Below, one piece after another: positions 47,688 through 58,790 of a DNA stretch of 64,000 bases (position 1 is the stretch's first letter; each line of letters begins with the position of its first letter). This DNA comes from Uranotaenia lowii (lineage: Eukaryota > Arthropoda > Insecta > Diptera > Culicidae). The position numbers and the translations under genes were made by a program. Below the pieces are notes generated by a model. That model did no database searches and was not told the origin of the DNA. It worked only from the letters and a program-made list of their open reading frames with translations. The stretch is from contig NC_073691.1 in assembly GCF_029784155.1 (NCBI RefSeq), positions 140,732,433 through 140,796,432 on the forward strand, written 5' to 3'.

Positions 47688-48894
47688 TTCGGCCGAAAGT
47701 CATGAGGCCGAAAGCCATTCAGCCGATGGACGTTAGGCCGGATGGGCTATCTGGCCGAACAGGCCACTTAGCCGAATGGGTTATTCGGCCGTCGGTTATC
47801 CAGCCGAATGCTGCTAGGCCTAAAGGTCGCAAGGCCTAAAGGATGTTCGGCCGAATGATCACTAGGCCGAAAGGTCATGAGGCCGAATGGTTATTAGGCC
47901 GAATGGTTACTAGGCCGAATGGTCATTTGGCCGAATGGTCATTAGGCCGAATCGTCGTAAGGCCGAATGGTCTTAAGGCCGAATGGTCGTAAGGCCAAAT
48001 GGTCGTAAAGCCGAATGGTCGTAAGGCCGAATGGTCGTAAGGCCGAATGTTCGTAAGGCCGAATGGTCTTAAGGCTGAATGATCGTAAGGCCGAATGGTC
48101 GTAAGGCCGAAAGGTCGTAAGGCCGAATGGCTGTTCATGAGGCCAAATGGTCATTAGGTCGAATGGTTACAAGGCCGAATGGTTATACGACAGAATGGTC
48201 GTAAAACCGAATGAACGACAGGCCTAATGGCCGCAAAGCTGAATGGACAAATCCAGCTTTGCATTCATTAGGCCTGATGACTATTCGGCTTGATGACGAT
48301 TCGGCCTAACGACTGACCATTTGGCCTAACTACTGATCAGCCTAACATGCATGAAAGCGATAGTATGTCTTATAGGCCTAGCATAAATTCGGCCCAACGA
48401 CCATTCAGCCTAACAACCAACCGCCTAGTTGCTATTCGGCCTAACGACCTTCTAGCATCCATTCGGCCTTACGACCATTCGGCTCAACGACCTTTCGGCC
48501 TAGCATCCATTCGCTCTTACAACCGTTTGGTTCGACGACCATTCAACATAATGACCATTCGGCCTAATGATCTTTCGGCCTCACGACCTTTCGACCTTGC
48601 GTCCATTCGGCCTAATGACCATTCGGCCTAATGACCATTCGGCCAAATGACCATTCGGCCTAACGACCATTCGGCCTAGTGACCATTCGGCTTAGTGACC
48701 ATTCGGCCTAATGACCATTCGGCCTTACATCCATTCGGCCAAATAATATTCGGCCAAATAACCTTCGGCCTAATGTCGCATTTGGCCTATTGTCCTATTC
48801 GGTCGAACATCCATCGGCCTTTTAACCCATTCGGCCTAGCGACCTTCGGCCTAATATCTTTCGGCCTATCGGCCTTCGGCCGAATGTCCGGCCC
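47688..48894. repeat. 16-bp minisatellite GGCCGAATGGTCGTAA, inverted at its centre
   Basis: From 47688 to about 48240 the 16-bp unit reads AGGCCGAATGGTCGTA with variants. From about 48265 to 48894 the same unit appears on the other strand (ATTCGGCCTAATGACC). The turning point is near 48241-48270. Sixteen is not a multiple of three, so open frames encode a 16-residue repeat, ALRPFGLTTIRPYDHS; these are by-products. The outer ends carry the palindrome TTCGGCCGAA. The array lies inside a repeat unit whose relatives lack it, so it behaves like one inserted block. Confidence 0.9.
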
Positions 48895-49420
48895 CCGAAT
48901 TCAGTCAAATCAGCTAACATGGACAAAATCCGACGCACACTCACACAATTAATTTTTTTCGGTATAGAATCGGTTGAATTAGGATTGGTTGTTGTCTAAA
49001 AGTCTTGTTAAAACCTTGAAAATACATTGATCTACATGTGGAATGGTAAAACAGTTATTCGCATTTAATTTATTTTTATTTTCAACCAATTCTATCACTT
49101 TCTGTAGCTTCACTAAGGACAATATTCCACATTGATGCAGCCTAAATTCAGTGTAACCAGTTAACCCAGTTCTGCTAAAATGACATTGACAAAAATTGAC
49201 TTTGTTGATAAGCACATATACGCACACACACAAATTTCTGCATAACATCAAGTTAACTTCATAAGTCAATCGAATGGTAAAACGATATAATCTATTTTTA
49301 TTTTGCTACCGTTTTTTTCTTCTATAGAAGTTTCATTCCTGTTGAACTTACGATTTTCGGATCCTCCACAGGAAAGCGTTCTTCCAGATTAGCAGAAGAA
49401 ATCTGCTACTGCATCGACTT

Positions 49421-49446
49421 CTTCTTCTTCTTCTTCTTCTTCTTCT
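49421..49446 (+). repeat. (CTT)n microsatellite
   Basis: Uninterrupted CTT/TTC repeats of about 26 bases between units B and C. Confidence 0.9.
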
Positions 49447-50140
49447 ATACTCGAACTGTTTTGTGAACAGTTCTTAAAGGGGCTCAGTAACGAGACTATG
49501 ATGCCCCTACTGCATCGACGAAACCAAAACATTGTGTGTTTTTGTTCACCGCATGCCTTGGGCAATTCGCAATTGAAGATTGCTAAACAATAGAATGGCT
49601 ATAATGATGACAGTATAAATGTTAACATCATCACACGGTTAAGCGAGACTACTCAAATTAGGTTCGTGGTAACACAATTGTGTTGCCAGATTTCATAAAA
49701 TCATAATTGAGAAATGAGTACTCTTCCGGTCAGGGAATCCAAGTGTTACTGGTAACAAATTAGTTACCGCTTATGATACAAATAACATTGTAACGAATAG
49801 ACGAAGGATGAGAATAAAGACTAACTCTATTCCACCTCTGAAACCTGCGGTTTCAACAATTCCTATCTAGAAGTAAAGTCACTGTCGTATGGTCGCGAAA
49901 TGCCTTAAAAATATGTATTGATCTTCATGTGAAAACATAAAAACAGTCTTTGACCTGTAACTTTTTCAATCTTCAACCATTTTAAACCAAATTTTGAGGT
50001 TCCGTGAAGGACAATATTCTTCTTCGTTTGAGCTCAAATTAGCAAACCCTGTTTTGCTAAAACTATAAGAACAAAAACCACCATTGTGAATGCACACACA
50101 CACAAATTTTGACATCGTATTCTCAAATACTTATTTAATA

Positions 50141-51558
50141 TCAACAATTATATTTTTTTTCTTTTTTTTCAGGTACGTATGGACAGAACTTTCCTTTTGG
50201 TAATTTGGTAAGGAAATCCGCTTTTGGTTTGACTTTATTAGTCTTTTTTTTAATTTTCGAAAGTCAAAACGATTTTTCAACTTGTTGTCTATCATCACCT
50301 GATGTCACTAGAGAGCCTTGATTGTAGTTTGCGGTTTTGTTCCGAAATTCTAAGCATATTTTGGTCAAAATCAGTTCATCTAGGCTAATTTGGCTCACAC
50401 ATTCTATTCTCCGGGACCAAAATTGCTCGGTCACTAATCTTTCGAATCGCCCAAACGACACGTTAACTGCTCATATAATCTGTCAGCAAACATTTGACTA
50501 GTCACGCTCCCGAACAACAACCTCAATGCATTGTGTGTTGCATGATCGAAATGAAGAAGCCCAAGCAAGCCGAGAGAGAAAAACCTACATGAATTACTTT
50601 AATGATATTAGGAACGGTGGTTGATGTGATGGGGTCGGGAGAATCATTCAAAAAGCAAAGGAAATAACGCGATCTGAATGCAGCTGTCAAGTTGATTAAG
50701 TGGAAAATGACACACCGAATGGAACCCGGTGGACAACAACCTTCACTTCAGCTCGCTTCGCGTCGTTGAAAAGCGCTTCAACGGGTTGGTAGCTGAGCTG
50801 CCTATATGTTTTATCTTCGAAAGATGGGGTTACAAGTCTCTTCGCGAAAGAAGCATCAAAGCGTGTGGTTGTTTGATGTTTTGTCAACAATAAAACCTCG
50901 ACAACAGGTTGCCCGGAGCCGTCGAGATGGTAATCTGTCGGAAGGTTCCAAATTGAAATCGAGGTGCTCTTGGAAGGCAGGGGAGGTGATGGTGAAAGCA
51001 TTCTTATTTTTAATTCTAAATAACCGGGTCCGCATCAACTGAGCGTTGGCGAGAACAAAGTTCTACATTTCTGGACAGGGAAAAGTTGATAAAATCGGCA
51101 TTTTTGTGGTTTTTTCGCTCTCTTAATTGTTGCGCCCGGCCAAGGAGAAAGGATTGTTCCTCGGGCAGTAAAAGTGAGGTTGACAAAGCGAGAACCAAGA
51201 ACGTCAGCGATTGGAAGGAAGGTCGTCTGACCGTGAACTTTTAAAGAATGAAAAAAAAGTGGACAGTTATTTTATAAAATTTATGTGGAAACTATATCAA
51301 CTGTAAGTCTGGAAGACACACGCAAAAAGAAACATCACACCACATAAGATATTGTACAGAAGGGTGTGTCGAATTGCAACTTTTATCGAATTTCCAAAAG
51401 GCTAGTCACTTTTTTTTGGTATTTCTTGAATATTTTGTTCTCAAGCAATGAAATTTCAATATATAAAGCTAACTGGAAAATTCTCTGTCTACAACATTGC
51501 TGAAGACGGCAAGGCAGTAGGAGTAGCGAAAAAAAAATTAATGAGGTCTTAAACTTAG
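50141..51558. other. No recognisable gene
   Basis: Mostly unique, partly GC-richer sequence (50.5-51.2 kb). Overlapping ORFs at 50696-51042 on both strands lack motifs and convincing splice sites. Confidence 0.4.
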
Positions 51559-51603
51559 GTTGCAAGAATTTTTTCAGCACGTATCGGGCATCTGGGGCAA
51601 ATG
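51559..51603 (-). repeat. Truncated CCGG-family end
   Basis: GGTTGCAAGAATTTTTTCAG and CGTATCGGGCATCTGG match the start of copies C2 and C4. The repeat stops where the Helitron-type array begins. Confidence 0.5.
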
Positions 51604-51611
51604 GATTTCTG

Positions 51612-51663
<52 letters not shown>

Positions 51664-52654
51664 AAACTCGGAATCTACTGAGCCGATCTGCGTGAAACTT
51701 GACAGGTGGGGTTAGTGTAGGCCGGGATGGTTCCTAAAACTCCTCCCTCACGGAAAGGAGGGATGGGACTTTCCAAATAAAAGACAAATGTTTTCATAAT
51801 TTATAAATCGATCAAGCAAATGGTACCAAATTTGGCGTGGGAGGGCATTCGGATACAAGAAATATTTCTATGATTATTTAAAATCCCTCTCCCTTTCCAG
51901 TAGGGAGTTAGGAAGGGGAGAGGGGGCCTCTCTTACAATTTTTTACATAACTCAAAAACTAATCGAGCAAATGGAACCAAATTTGGCATGTAAGAATATT
52001 TGGATACTACGAACGTTTTAAAGATTACGTGGAACACCTCCCACTCTCTTAAGAGTAAATAAAAAAGGGGAATAAATCAAGCAAATGGAACCAGGTTTTG
52101 GATGACATGGCATTAGGGTATGATAATTGTTTCCCTGAATCTTTAACCCTTCGTTTCATGATTTTTTATTTTTCCTTAAAAATCGTTTTAAACAGTTGGA
52201 AATGATGAGTACATCAAGAAAAAAAATTAAAACAAAATACGATTTTTCCATTTTTCCATACAATAATTGTTGCAAATTTGTTACTTTATGAAACGAAGGG
52301 TTAATATTTATTTATCCTTCCAATGGCGAAATAGGGAGAGGGAGAGAAGCTCATGAAAATTTGTTTACATAACAGGAAAACTATTAAAACTATTGGAATA
52401 CGAGGACTATTTCTATCATTATTTGAGACCCCTCACATCTTCCTTTGGAAGATAGGAAGCAAGGAGGGAGGCTCCTATACAATGTTTTGCTCAACTCGAG
52501 AACTTATCTACAAAATTGAGGGGGGCTTGGGTAAAAAATGGGTATGATTATTAGAAACGCCTACCTTCTTCAAGTAGTGGAGGATGGGAAGGATAACGAG
52601 GAGATGGTAGCTTTTTTTAGCGTAAATCGAGAACTTGTTATCCAAAATCGGCCA
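51604..52654 (+). mobile_element. Helitron-type array, left part, with (GTCT)n
   Basis: A (GTCT)n run (51609-51662) leads into TATAAACTCGGAATCTACTG and GGCCGGGATGGTTCCTAAAA, the same 5' module seen in the 23902-25926 Helitron. Diverged tandem units follow, each with ATCxAGCAAATGGxACCA, GGATAC and CCCTCTCCCTTTCC-like motifs. The array resumes at 54970 after an inserted Helitron. It carries a TTAA MITE at 52147-52300. The 5' TC end is not preserved. Confidence 0.65.
52147..52300. mobile_element. 154-bp TTAA-flanked MITE
   Basis: TTAA, then CCCTTCGTTTCAT, about 128 bp of AT-rich DNA, then ATGAAACGAAGGG and TTAA. Termini are perfect 13-bp inverted repeats, and TTAA is duplicated at 52143-52146 and 52301-52304. 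This is the structure of a piggyBac-type micro-MITE. It sits in one unit of the Helitron array. Confidence 0.9.
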
Positions 52655-54969
52655 TCTATATATATAAAACAGGGAGAGAGACAGCCCATACAGAAATGTG
52701 CGAACACGCAAAACTCTTCACTGGATCATCCGATTTGCAAGCGATTTTTTTTGTTGTGTTCGTCTTCACGCGAAGAATAACACAACGGAGAGATAATTTC
52801 GAAAATGTTTTTGTGGAATTTGAAAAATTAATTTTTAGTTTTTATTCGTATCAAATAAAAGTCATGGCACCCAATTTCCATTTTTTTTTCATTCGAATCA
52901 CCCAGAGTAGGAAGGCGCCAAAAGCAATCAAGGCTTACTGATGTTCATCCGTCTCTCTATAGGAAGTTTTGGCGCCCATTTTCGTTACAAGTGTACTTTT
53001 CACGTGGAACCAGTAAAATGGATACTTGGTTGTAATTGTTCACCTTCCGTATGGGGTGAAAAAAAGAAGGCAATAAGCCGGCATGGAGTATATCTATTTT
53101 CGAAAAGTGTCATTTTTGCTTCAGCATCAAGGCAACATTAACACTTTTAAAGCTGATTTATCCAAAGCTAGCCGGATTGTCCGGTTTTACCCGGACTTGA
53201 CCGAGTAATTGATAATTATTAAGTAATTATTAGGTTAATTTTTTTTTAATTTTGCGTACTAAAACGAAATTTTTTGAGCAACTTTTAACATAATAATCAT
53301 GCACGGTTTCTGGATGCTTAAAATACGATTCAAAATTTCTGATGTGTTTCGAAGAAAAAAAATTATCAAAGTGCTTTTCGATTTAATTTTTTTTGAGTAG
53401 TTTCGGAATTTAGCCCAAATTTGCTTGGTATTGCCCGAATTCTGGATTGACAATTTTGAAATCAAATTCCCGGATATTGTTAGGTTTTTAGATAGAATAA
53501 ATTTGCTTGACCAGAATACGCGTGGGAAAATTCTGATCTCTTTTATTTACTCCGTTATTTTGTTTTGTTTATTTTCCGGTCAAATGAAAGACTGTCATAT
53601 TATTCAAGAAAAATAATATTCTACGTATGACTGTGGAAGTTTTGACATATCCAAAACAACTGAACAGATAAAAATGAAATATTCCATTACAGAATCTTTT
53701 GTTCATATTTATGGTATAACACCAAGAGAACGTCTAATTTTTAATTAATAGAACAAGACGACGATAAATGGATTTTCTTGGTATTTGTAAACGTCAAGAA
53801 TGTAATGAGTTAGTTCGAGAATAGAATGATATTAGCTTTGTAATTCTATGTGAATTTCATCACCAAGGAAATGTTAGATACTATCCACTTCTTCCTTTCA
53901 TACTAAGGTGCTAAAAAACTAAACAAAATTAAGGATATAAATAGGGTTGACTATGTAAAAATAAAATTCATAATTTGATCCAACACTCAGTATCAGAAAT
54001 CAAGAACAGATAACTGGTTCAATGAAATCTTCAAATACAATAAGTTTGGAAAATGAAAATTTTAGTCTCGACGAAAATATGATTCAAGATCCAAAACAGA
54101 CATAATGAAAACTGAATTAGATTTGCAAAGACTTTTTTGAATTTCATTGCTGATTTGAATTCAAGATCTCAAAGTAAAAAAAAGATTTCATAACCGTTTG
54201 ATTTGAAATTGCTGTGAATAAAAATTCCATGTACATACACACATATTGAATTTCTAATTTTCTTTGTTCAGTGCTTAAGCATCCATTTCTCGATAAACAT
54301 GATAAAGTTAAAGTCGATGTAAAAAAGATGATTTTAAAAATTAAGAGGAGATTATCTAATACAGAGAACATATCAAATGCATGATAGATAACGAAAAACA
54401 GAATGGTATATGAAAATTTGTTGATATTTATATATTTGCAGCATAAACAAAAATCGCGAAATTTCATACCATGAAAAGTGTTGTGCCATTTCTACAAATT
54501 TATTCTATTATCCTTTACGATAAAGAAAATTTCAAATATGGTTTTGGCGAAAAAGGAAAGACAGTTGATCAAAACTGCTTAAAATGACGACATATTTCAA
54601 CAAAACACTTTTTGGCACTTATCTTGGGGTTAATAGAAATTGAACATAATGGTGTCAAGGATCCTCTGTAAATGAAAAAAATGTAAAACGGAAGAAAATA
54701 GATTTTTAACTTTATCCCAGAAGATATTCGCTTTCCAGTTTTGTTGGAAGTCAATCTTCTTCGAAAATTTTTGCCCCTGGAGGTAGGCACTACCATACTA
54801 TGACAGAAGTATTACGAGAATAGTCAAAAAACTGTGTCGATTCACTCCATTTGAAGGTAACAATCCAGTTTCATGAGCGTAAATAATTATTTACCTATTT
54901 TCTGCTTATTTACATGTTCATTATTTTTGCGAAATTCAAAGGCTTAACGAAGTTTGCCGGGTCAGCTAG
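52655..54969 (+). mobile_element. Helitron inserted in the array, ~2.3 kb
   Basis: The 5' end is TCTATATATATAAAAC after A. The 3' end is GGCTTAACGAAGTTTGCC (hairpin-like), then GGGTCAGCTAG followed by T. It is in plus orientation. The interior has a CCGG-rich repeat (53166-53500) and AT-rich DNA, with no Rep/helicase. Array sequence on both sides (52500-52650 and 55060-55200) is of one family, so this copy probably inserted within it. Confidence 0.7.
53166..53500 (+). repeat. CCGG-rich repeat copy C5
   Basis: GCCGGATTGTCCGGTTTTACC, trimmed to its core GGATTGTCCGGTTTTACCC, followed by TTGACAATTTTGAAATCAAA and CCCGGATATTG, match C1 and C3 in order. Lies within the Helitron. Confidence 0.6.
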
Positions 54970-55300
54970 TTTTTCATAAAACAAGTCGTTTGCTTACGAA
55001 TAATTTTGGACCCTTCCTTTTTTTCAGAGCATAGTTGGAAAACAGTCATTTTTTTATATTTTATTTGACATAACTCGAAAACTTATCAAACAAATGTGGT
55101 ATTTGACGTTATTTAGATAATAACCATGTATTCATGAAAGTTCGTGAGCCCTCCTCACTTTGAAAGAGAAAGAGGGAGAAGAATCCATACCAACAAAACA
55201 TACATTATGGCATAATTAAAGAACTCATGAAACTTTCAAAAATCAGTGATAATTTCCGATCTTGTAAATCAAATTTAAAGCTGAAGTTTCACTAAATAAT
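54970..55300 (+). repeat. Helitron-type array, right part
   Basis: TGACATAACTCGAAAACTTATC, core ATAACTCGAAAACTTATC, then AAACAAATGTGG, a GTTCGTGAGCCCTCCTC block and GAAAGAGGGAGAAG, match the array units at 51.9-52.6 kb. This is the far side of the array split by the Helitron. Confidence 0.55.
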
Positions 55301-55376
55301 TAAAATTGTTTTTAAAAAATTCATTTATTTTTAGAAGGTGGTTTCATCAAAACTTATTGACAGATTATAAATTTTA

Positions 55377-56573
55377 AGGAGTGTATTCGAAAAAAAAATG
55401 CAACACTTTATTTGGGAATAACTTTTGAATGCATGGCTGGAAATTGATGAAATTTTCAGCGAAGCTACCTGGTGGTGTGATGTTTACATGTGCAAATTTA
55501 TATGATGTTCTGTGAAAGAGTTTTTGAGATAGCATCCAAAACTGAAGTTCATTGACAAAATATTTTGGGCTGGATCAAAAAAAATCCAGGAAAGTCCCAG
55601 AAGACTCAAAAACAGCTGAAAATCAACTAGTCGACCAAAGCTCACATGGTAAATCGTTAAAGAAGTCTTAGAGGATCCAAAAGTGAGCTGATGCTTGAAA
55701 TAAAGTAAAGATGATTGATTCCATAAAATTATGGATAGAGCGCAATCCGAAAATATCAATAGAGGAAATTATCAAAAATAATATTTTCAGACTGGTTCAT
55801 GTAGCTGACAAATAAAGAGACATGACTTAATTTCTTCAAGGTAGAAATGTTAGAAATTAAATAATAAACAAAAAAACGGCGGTCAAATCGTGCGCGAAAT
55901 ATTTGGACTGCTATAGATCTGTAGAGATATTTTGAAAAAAAAAATCGTAATGGGCACCAAAACGAACTCTTTAGCGGTCACTTGGCAAGTTTCCAGCAAT
56001 AAACTTTCCGTTGACAAGTCTCGCCTGTATTTTTTGCAGATAAACAAAGAGATTTTTTTTAGTTTGATGTCTAGAACTTCAGGAGGCTAACAATCTTTGG
56101 AAATTGCAAATCATGCAGTGTTTCATAACGATGGGTACGAGAAATGGCTAAATATACAAAGGAGACTGCCTTCAAATGCAACCATTTTCCCTGCAAAGCA
56201 CTTCAATAGGTCCAACTAAGTTTATTCTCTATTTTATTTGGATCTGGAATCGTGCCATTGCACAAAAACTATGGTGGAGCATAACATAATAATTTAAATA
56301 AGATGATTTTGTTCCGAAAAAATATAGCCTTGATTTGAAAAAGGGTGGTTCATAGTAAGTTTTATAAATAGCGCACATGTTACCCAAAAGTTAAAGTCGA
56401 GAAACTTTTTCACTGGACGCTATCTCAAAAACCACTTGATAGAACATCACCAAAATCTACACATGTAAACATCACATCACCAGGTAGCTTCTCTGAAAAT
56501 TTCATCAATTTCCATCATACATATAAAAGTTATTCACATAACAAAGTGTTGCATTTTTTTCGAATACACTCCT
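55377..56573. mobile_element. Tc1/mariner-type element with ~175-bp inverted repeats
   Basis: Both ends start AGGAGTGTATTCGAAAAAAA. They continue as inverted copies through TGCAACACTTT, GGAAATTGATGAAATTTTCAG, AAGCTACCTGGTG and GTTTACATGTG to TTTTTGAGATAGC, about 175 bp. TA lies outside each end (55375-55376, 56574-56575). The 1197-bp size suits a Tc1/mariner element with long inverted repeats. The middle holds only stop-ridden fragments (possible GYEKWL-like block near 56140); no intact catalytic triad is readable. Confidence 0.85.
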
Positions 56574-56639
56574 TATTTTAGGCTTTCCAAAAATCATTCA
56601 TATTTTTTTTAACAAAACTGGTTCAAAAAATTTCGTTTT

Positions 56640-56818
56640 TGAGGCATAATTTCTTTGTTTTAAACATTGATTGTTTTTTTTTTGTTTGATTTTGTTTGAA
56701 TAAATCTGGAAAAAAACTGACTTTTTCAATGAAATACGGGCAACCGACACGAACTGTTCCCAAATTTAGTATTAAATATCCGGGCAAACCCGGATTGAAT
56801 CTGGCAATCTGGCAACCT
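56640..56818 (-). repeat. CCGG-rich repeat copy C6, partial
   Basis: ATACGGGCAACCGACACG, TATCCGGGCAAACCCGG and CTGGCAATCTGGCAACC match the end of C2 and C4. It is truncated next to the Tc1-type element. Confidence 0.6.
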
Positions 56819-57924
56819 TATCCTTAACAGAGCATTCTTTTTTCATGAAAAGAAACTAGCAACACTGACAGATTATTCGTCCAATTTTTATAAATATGAT
56901 GATCAAATATGATACCATGATAATTATTGTTTTAGAGTCCTGAAATGTTCTGATGAAATGATCTACATTGAAGTTTCTGTCAGTTGCAAAAATTAAACTA
57001 ACGTTACGAGAAATTTATATGCACCAGATTCAAACATTTTCAAAGGAAGCTGTTTTTTCAGTTGACCCCTCGGTTCTACTCGGTTTGACCAGCTATCAAG
57101 GTTGTTTACATCTAACACAAATGTCATTTCGGTAGCTGATAAGTTAACTCTTCGTGTGTTTTGCTATGTTTATGGCACTCAATGCTTTGCCGATAACCGC
57201 TTTAACCTCTCAAACGCCAAATAAATGCTCTATAGTCATACATAAATTTCAAGACTTAAATGGTGGTGCCAGGTCATTTTTTAAAATTGCTTGCCGAGGC
57301 AAAAAATTTTCAAAAAAAATTCAACTCATTTTTTTATTTTCAGTAGTGTTTACTATTCAGAAAATCTATATTTAAAGCAATTCTTTTTGGTGAGGTTTAA
57401 AATTTTTGTAGCTAAGTACAACTACAAATCAGACTCTACTCCAATAATGAACTTGCTTGGAGGTGGAAATATCGGTATAAGATTCTATGCCGGACCGGCC
57501 TTAACCAGCTTTCAAAGAACTGGCATTGTTCTCCCAGCACAACCGCATTGCATATGTCTGAAAGAACCCAAATAAAACATATCCCACATCCTATCACAAG
57601 ACAAAGTAGGATGAAAAAAATCAGCGAGCAAGAATATTGTCTGATGATGTACCAGACGCTGTGTTTGTATATATGTAAACCGAAATTAGAAAATAAAAAA
57701 TTCTTTGTTTTCAACCGACTCCAAAAACCATCAGCCAAAAAAACCGGCCGGCAATAGAAAAAAGTTTCTAGTCTCCCATTCCCACCCAATTCCCCTCCCT
57801 TTTTTATCCCTTTCCCATCAAAGACAAAGGAGGATGAAACAAAAACACCGGCCAAACAACAGACGACCATTAAAGTTTGTTTTTTGGCAAATATAATCGG
57901 CGATGACAGAAGGTCTATGACAAT
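56819..57924. other. No recognised gene; extra block relative to repeat E
   Basis: Around 57455-57910 a block without counterpart in repeat E copy 1 separates AATCAGACTCTACTCCAATA from the tRNA-like part. It contains a 169-codon minus-strand ORF (57945-57436) with hydrophobic stretches but no family motif. The rest is AT-rich. Confidence 0.35.
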
Positions 57925-58101
57925 AATCTTCCGTTTGCTAACCAACTCAGATGAAGCACTGGGTAAGATATCAGACTGGCAAGCAGAGATGAGATGTTTC
58001 AGTGAGTTCGATTCTCACTTTATTTTTTTGTGAGATGAATAATCCAATAGGACGAAAATCTAATAAAATGTTTTTCTTGGTTCGTTTGAATGTAGCATCG
58101 T

Positions 58102-58745
58102 CCCAGCAAACATAAAATCGCATTAGAAATGTACGTCTCGGTGGTCTAGTGGTTAGCATGGTAAGACGGTAATCGCAGGTCCACTGATGGCATGGGTTCG
58201 ATTCCTATCTCGGTACTGGGTGTTAAATGTTAATCTTAAGTTGTCCACGTTATTTATTCAGCCTGTAAAGCCTAAGTCGGCTAAGACGGTGTATGTCTTT
58301 AAAAAACAAAAATGCTCGTTGAAGTCGTTAACAATGTTAATGCAAATCACAATTCCTACCAAATAAGTAAACGATCGTATAAATATTTACTTAAAGTCGG
58401 TATAAATCGGATATGATAAAAAGTCCGCCATGTTTGCAACTTTGCTCTTCCGTGCGGGATTCAAGTAAGAGAACAATCTTGTTGTTCTATGTGCGATAAG
58501 CAGTGCAATCAGATTGCCAAAAATTAGATGGTTCATTTGGAAAAAATGTCCAATGAGAGAAGCAAGAAATATTGTCGCTGACAACGGTTTACATGTATTG
58601 AGAGCAAAACTTTAGCTCTCTCGCATTCTTTCTGGATGTGCGAAAAATGTGTTGAATATCGCCTAATTTGTACAATAGCAAGAAATTAAAAAATATGGAT
58701 GTATATTGCCTCCACTTGGGTAGGTAAATGCTGTTTTTTTGATCT
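58102..58745 (+). mobile_element. M1 element copy d, interrupted by a SINE
   Basis: CCCAGCAAACATAAAATCGC starts it; after a SINE it continues GTCGTTAACAATG, CGATCGTATAAATA, AAGTCCGCCATGTTTG and TTGGGTAGGTAAATG. The order matches the copies at 34674 and 43181. It sits in repeat E copy 2. Confidence 0.7.
58132..58309 (+). mobile_element. tRNA-derived SINE inside M1, TSD AAATG
   Basis: The head has TCGGTGGTCTAGTGGTTAGC (A box) and ATGGGTTCGATTCCTATC (B box); the body includes GGTGTTAAATGTTAATC and AGCCTAAGTCGGCTAAGACG; an A-rich end follows. AAATG is duplicated on both sides (58127-58131, 58310-58314), and removing the SINE restores M1. This differs from the SINE at 16523. Confidence 0.85.
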
Positions 58746-58790
58746 TTGGACATTGGATTTTTGCAACCTCCTTATGGGTGTACAAATCAA

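Larger units (their letters stand above)
47560..50140 (+). repeat. Three spaced ~260-bp units, first one interrupted
   Basis: Unit A (47560-47687 and 48895-48960), unit B (about 48990-49270) and unit C (about 49895-50130) share, in order, a TTCAACC(A/G) stretch, AGCTxCxxxAAGGACAATATTC, CAGTTCTGCTAAAAT-like sequence and ACACACACAAATTT. The minisatellite at 47688-48894 falls within unit A, at the place where B and C run from ACAATATTC into AAATTCAGT-like sequence. Coding potential is absent. Confidence 0.55.
57925..58790 (+). repeat. Dispersed repeat E copy 2, interrupted by M1
   Basis: 57925-58100 (AACTCAGATGAAGCACTGGG, GTGAGTTCGATTCTCAC, ATAATCCAATAGG) and 58749-58790 (ACATTGGATTTTTGCAACC) match copy 1 at 44505-44840. 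The M1 copy d lies between them, and copy 1 has a different 120-bp stretch at that place. Confidence 0.5.

Noticed and set aside
47688..48894. CRISPR array or repeat-protein gene
   Set aside because: The unit is a 16-bp head-to-tail minisatellite without unique spacers. The repeated peptides arise only because three units make 48 bases.
57436..57945. 169-codon minus-strand ORF as a membrane protein gene
   Set aside because: It has hydrophobic stretches but no family motif, lies in a block inserted between repeat parts, and has no supporting splice or poly(A) signals.
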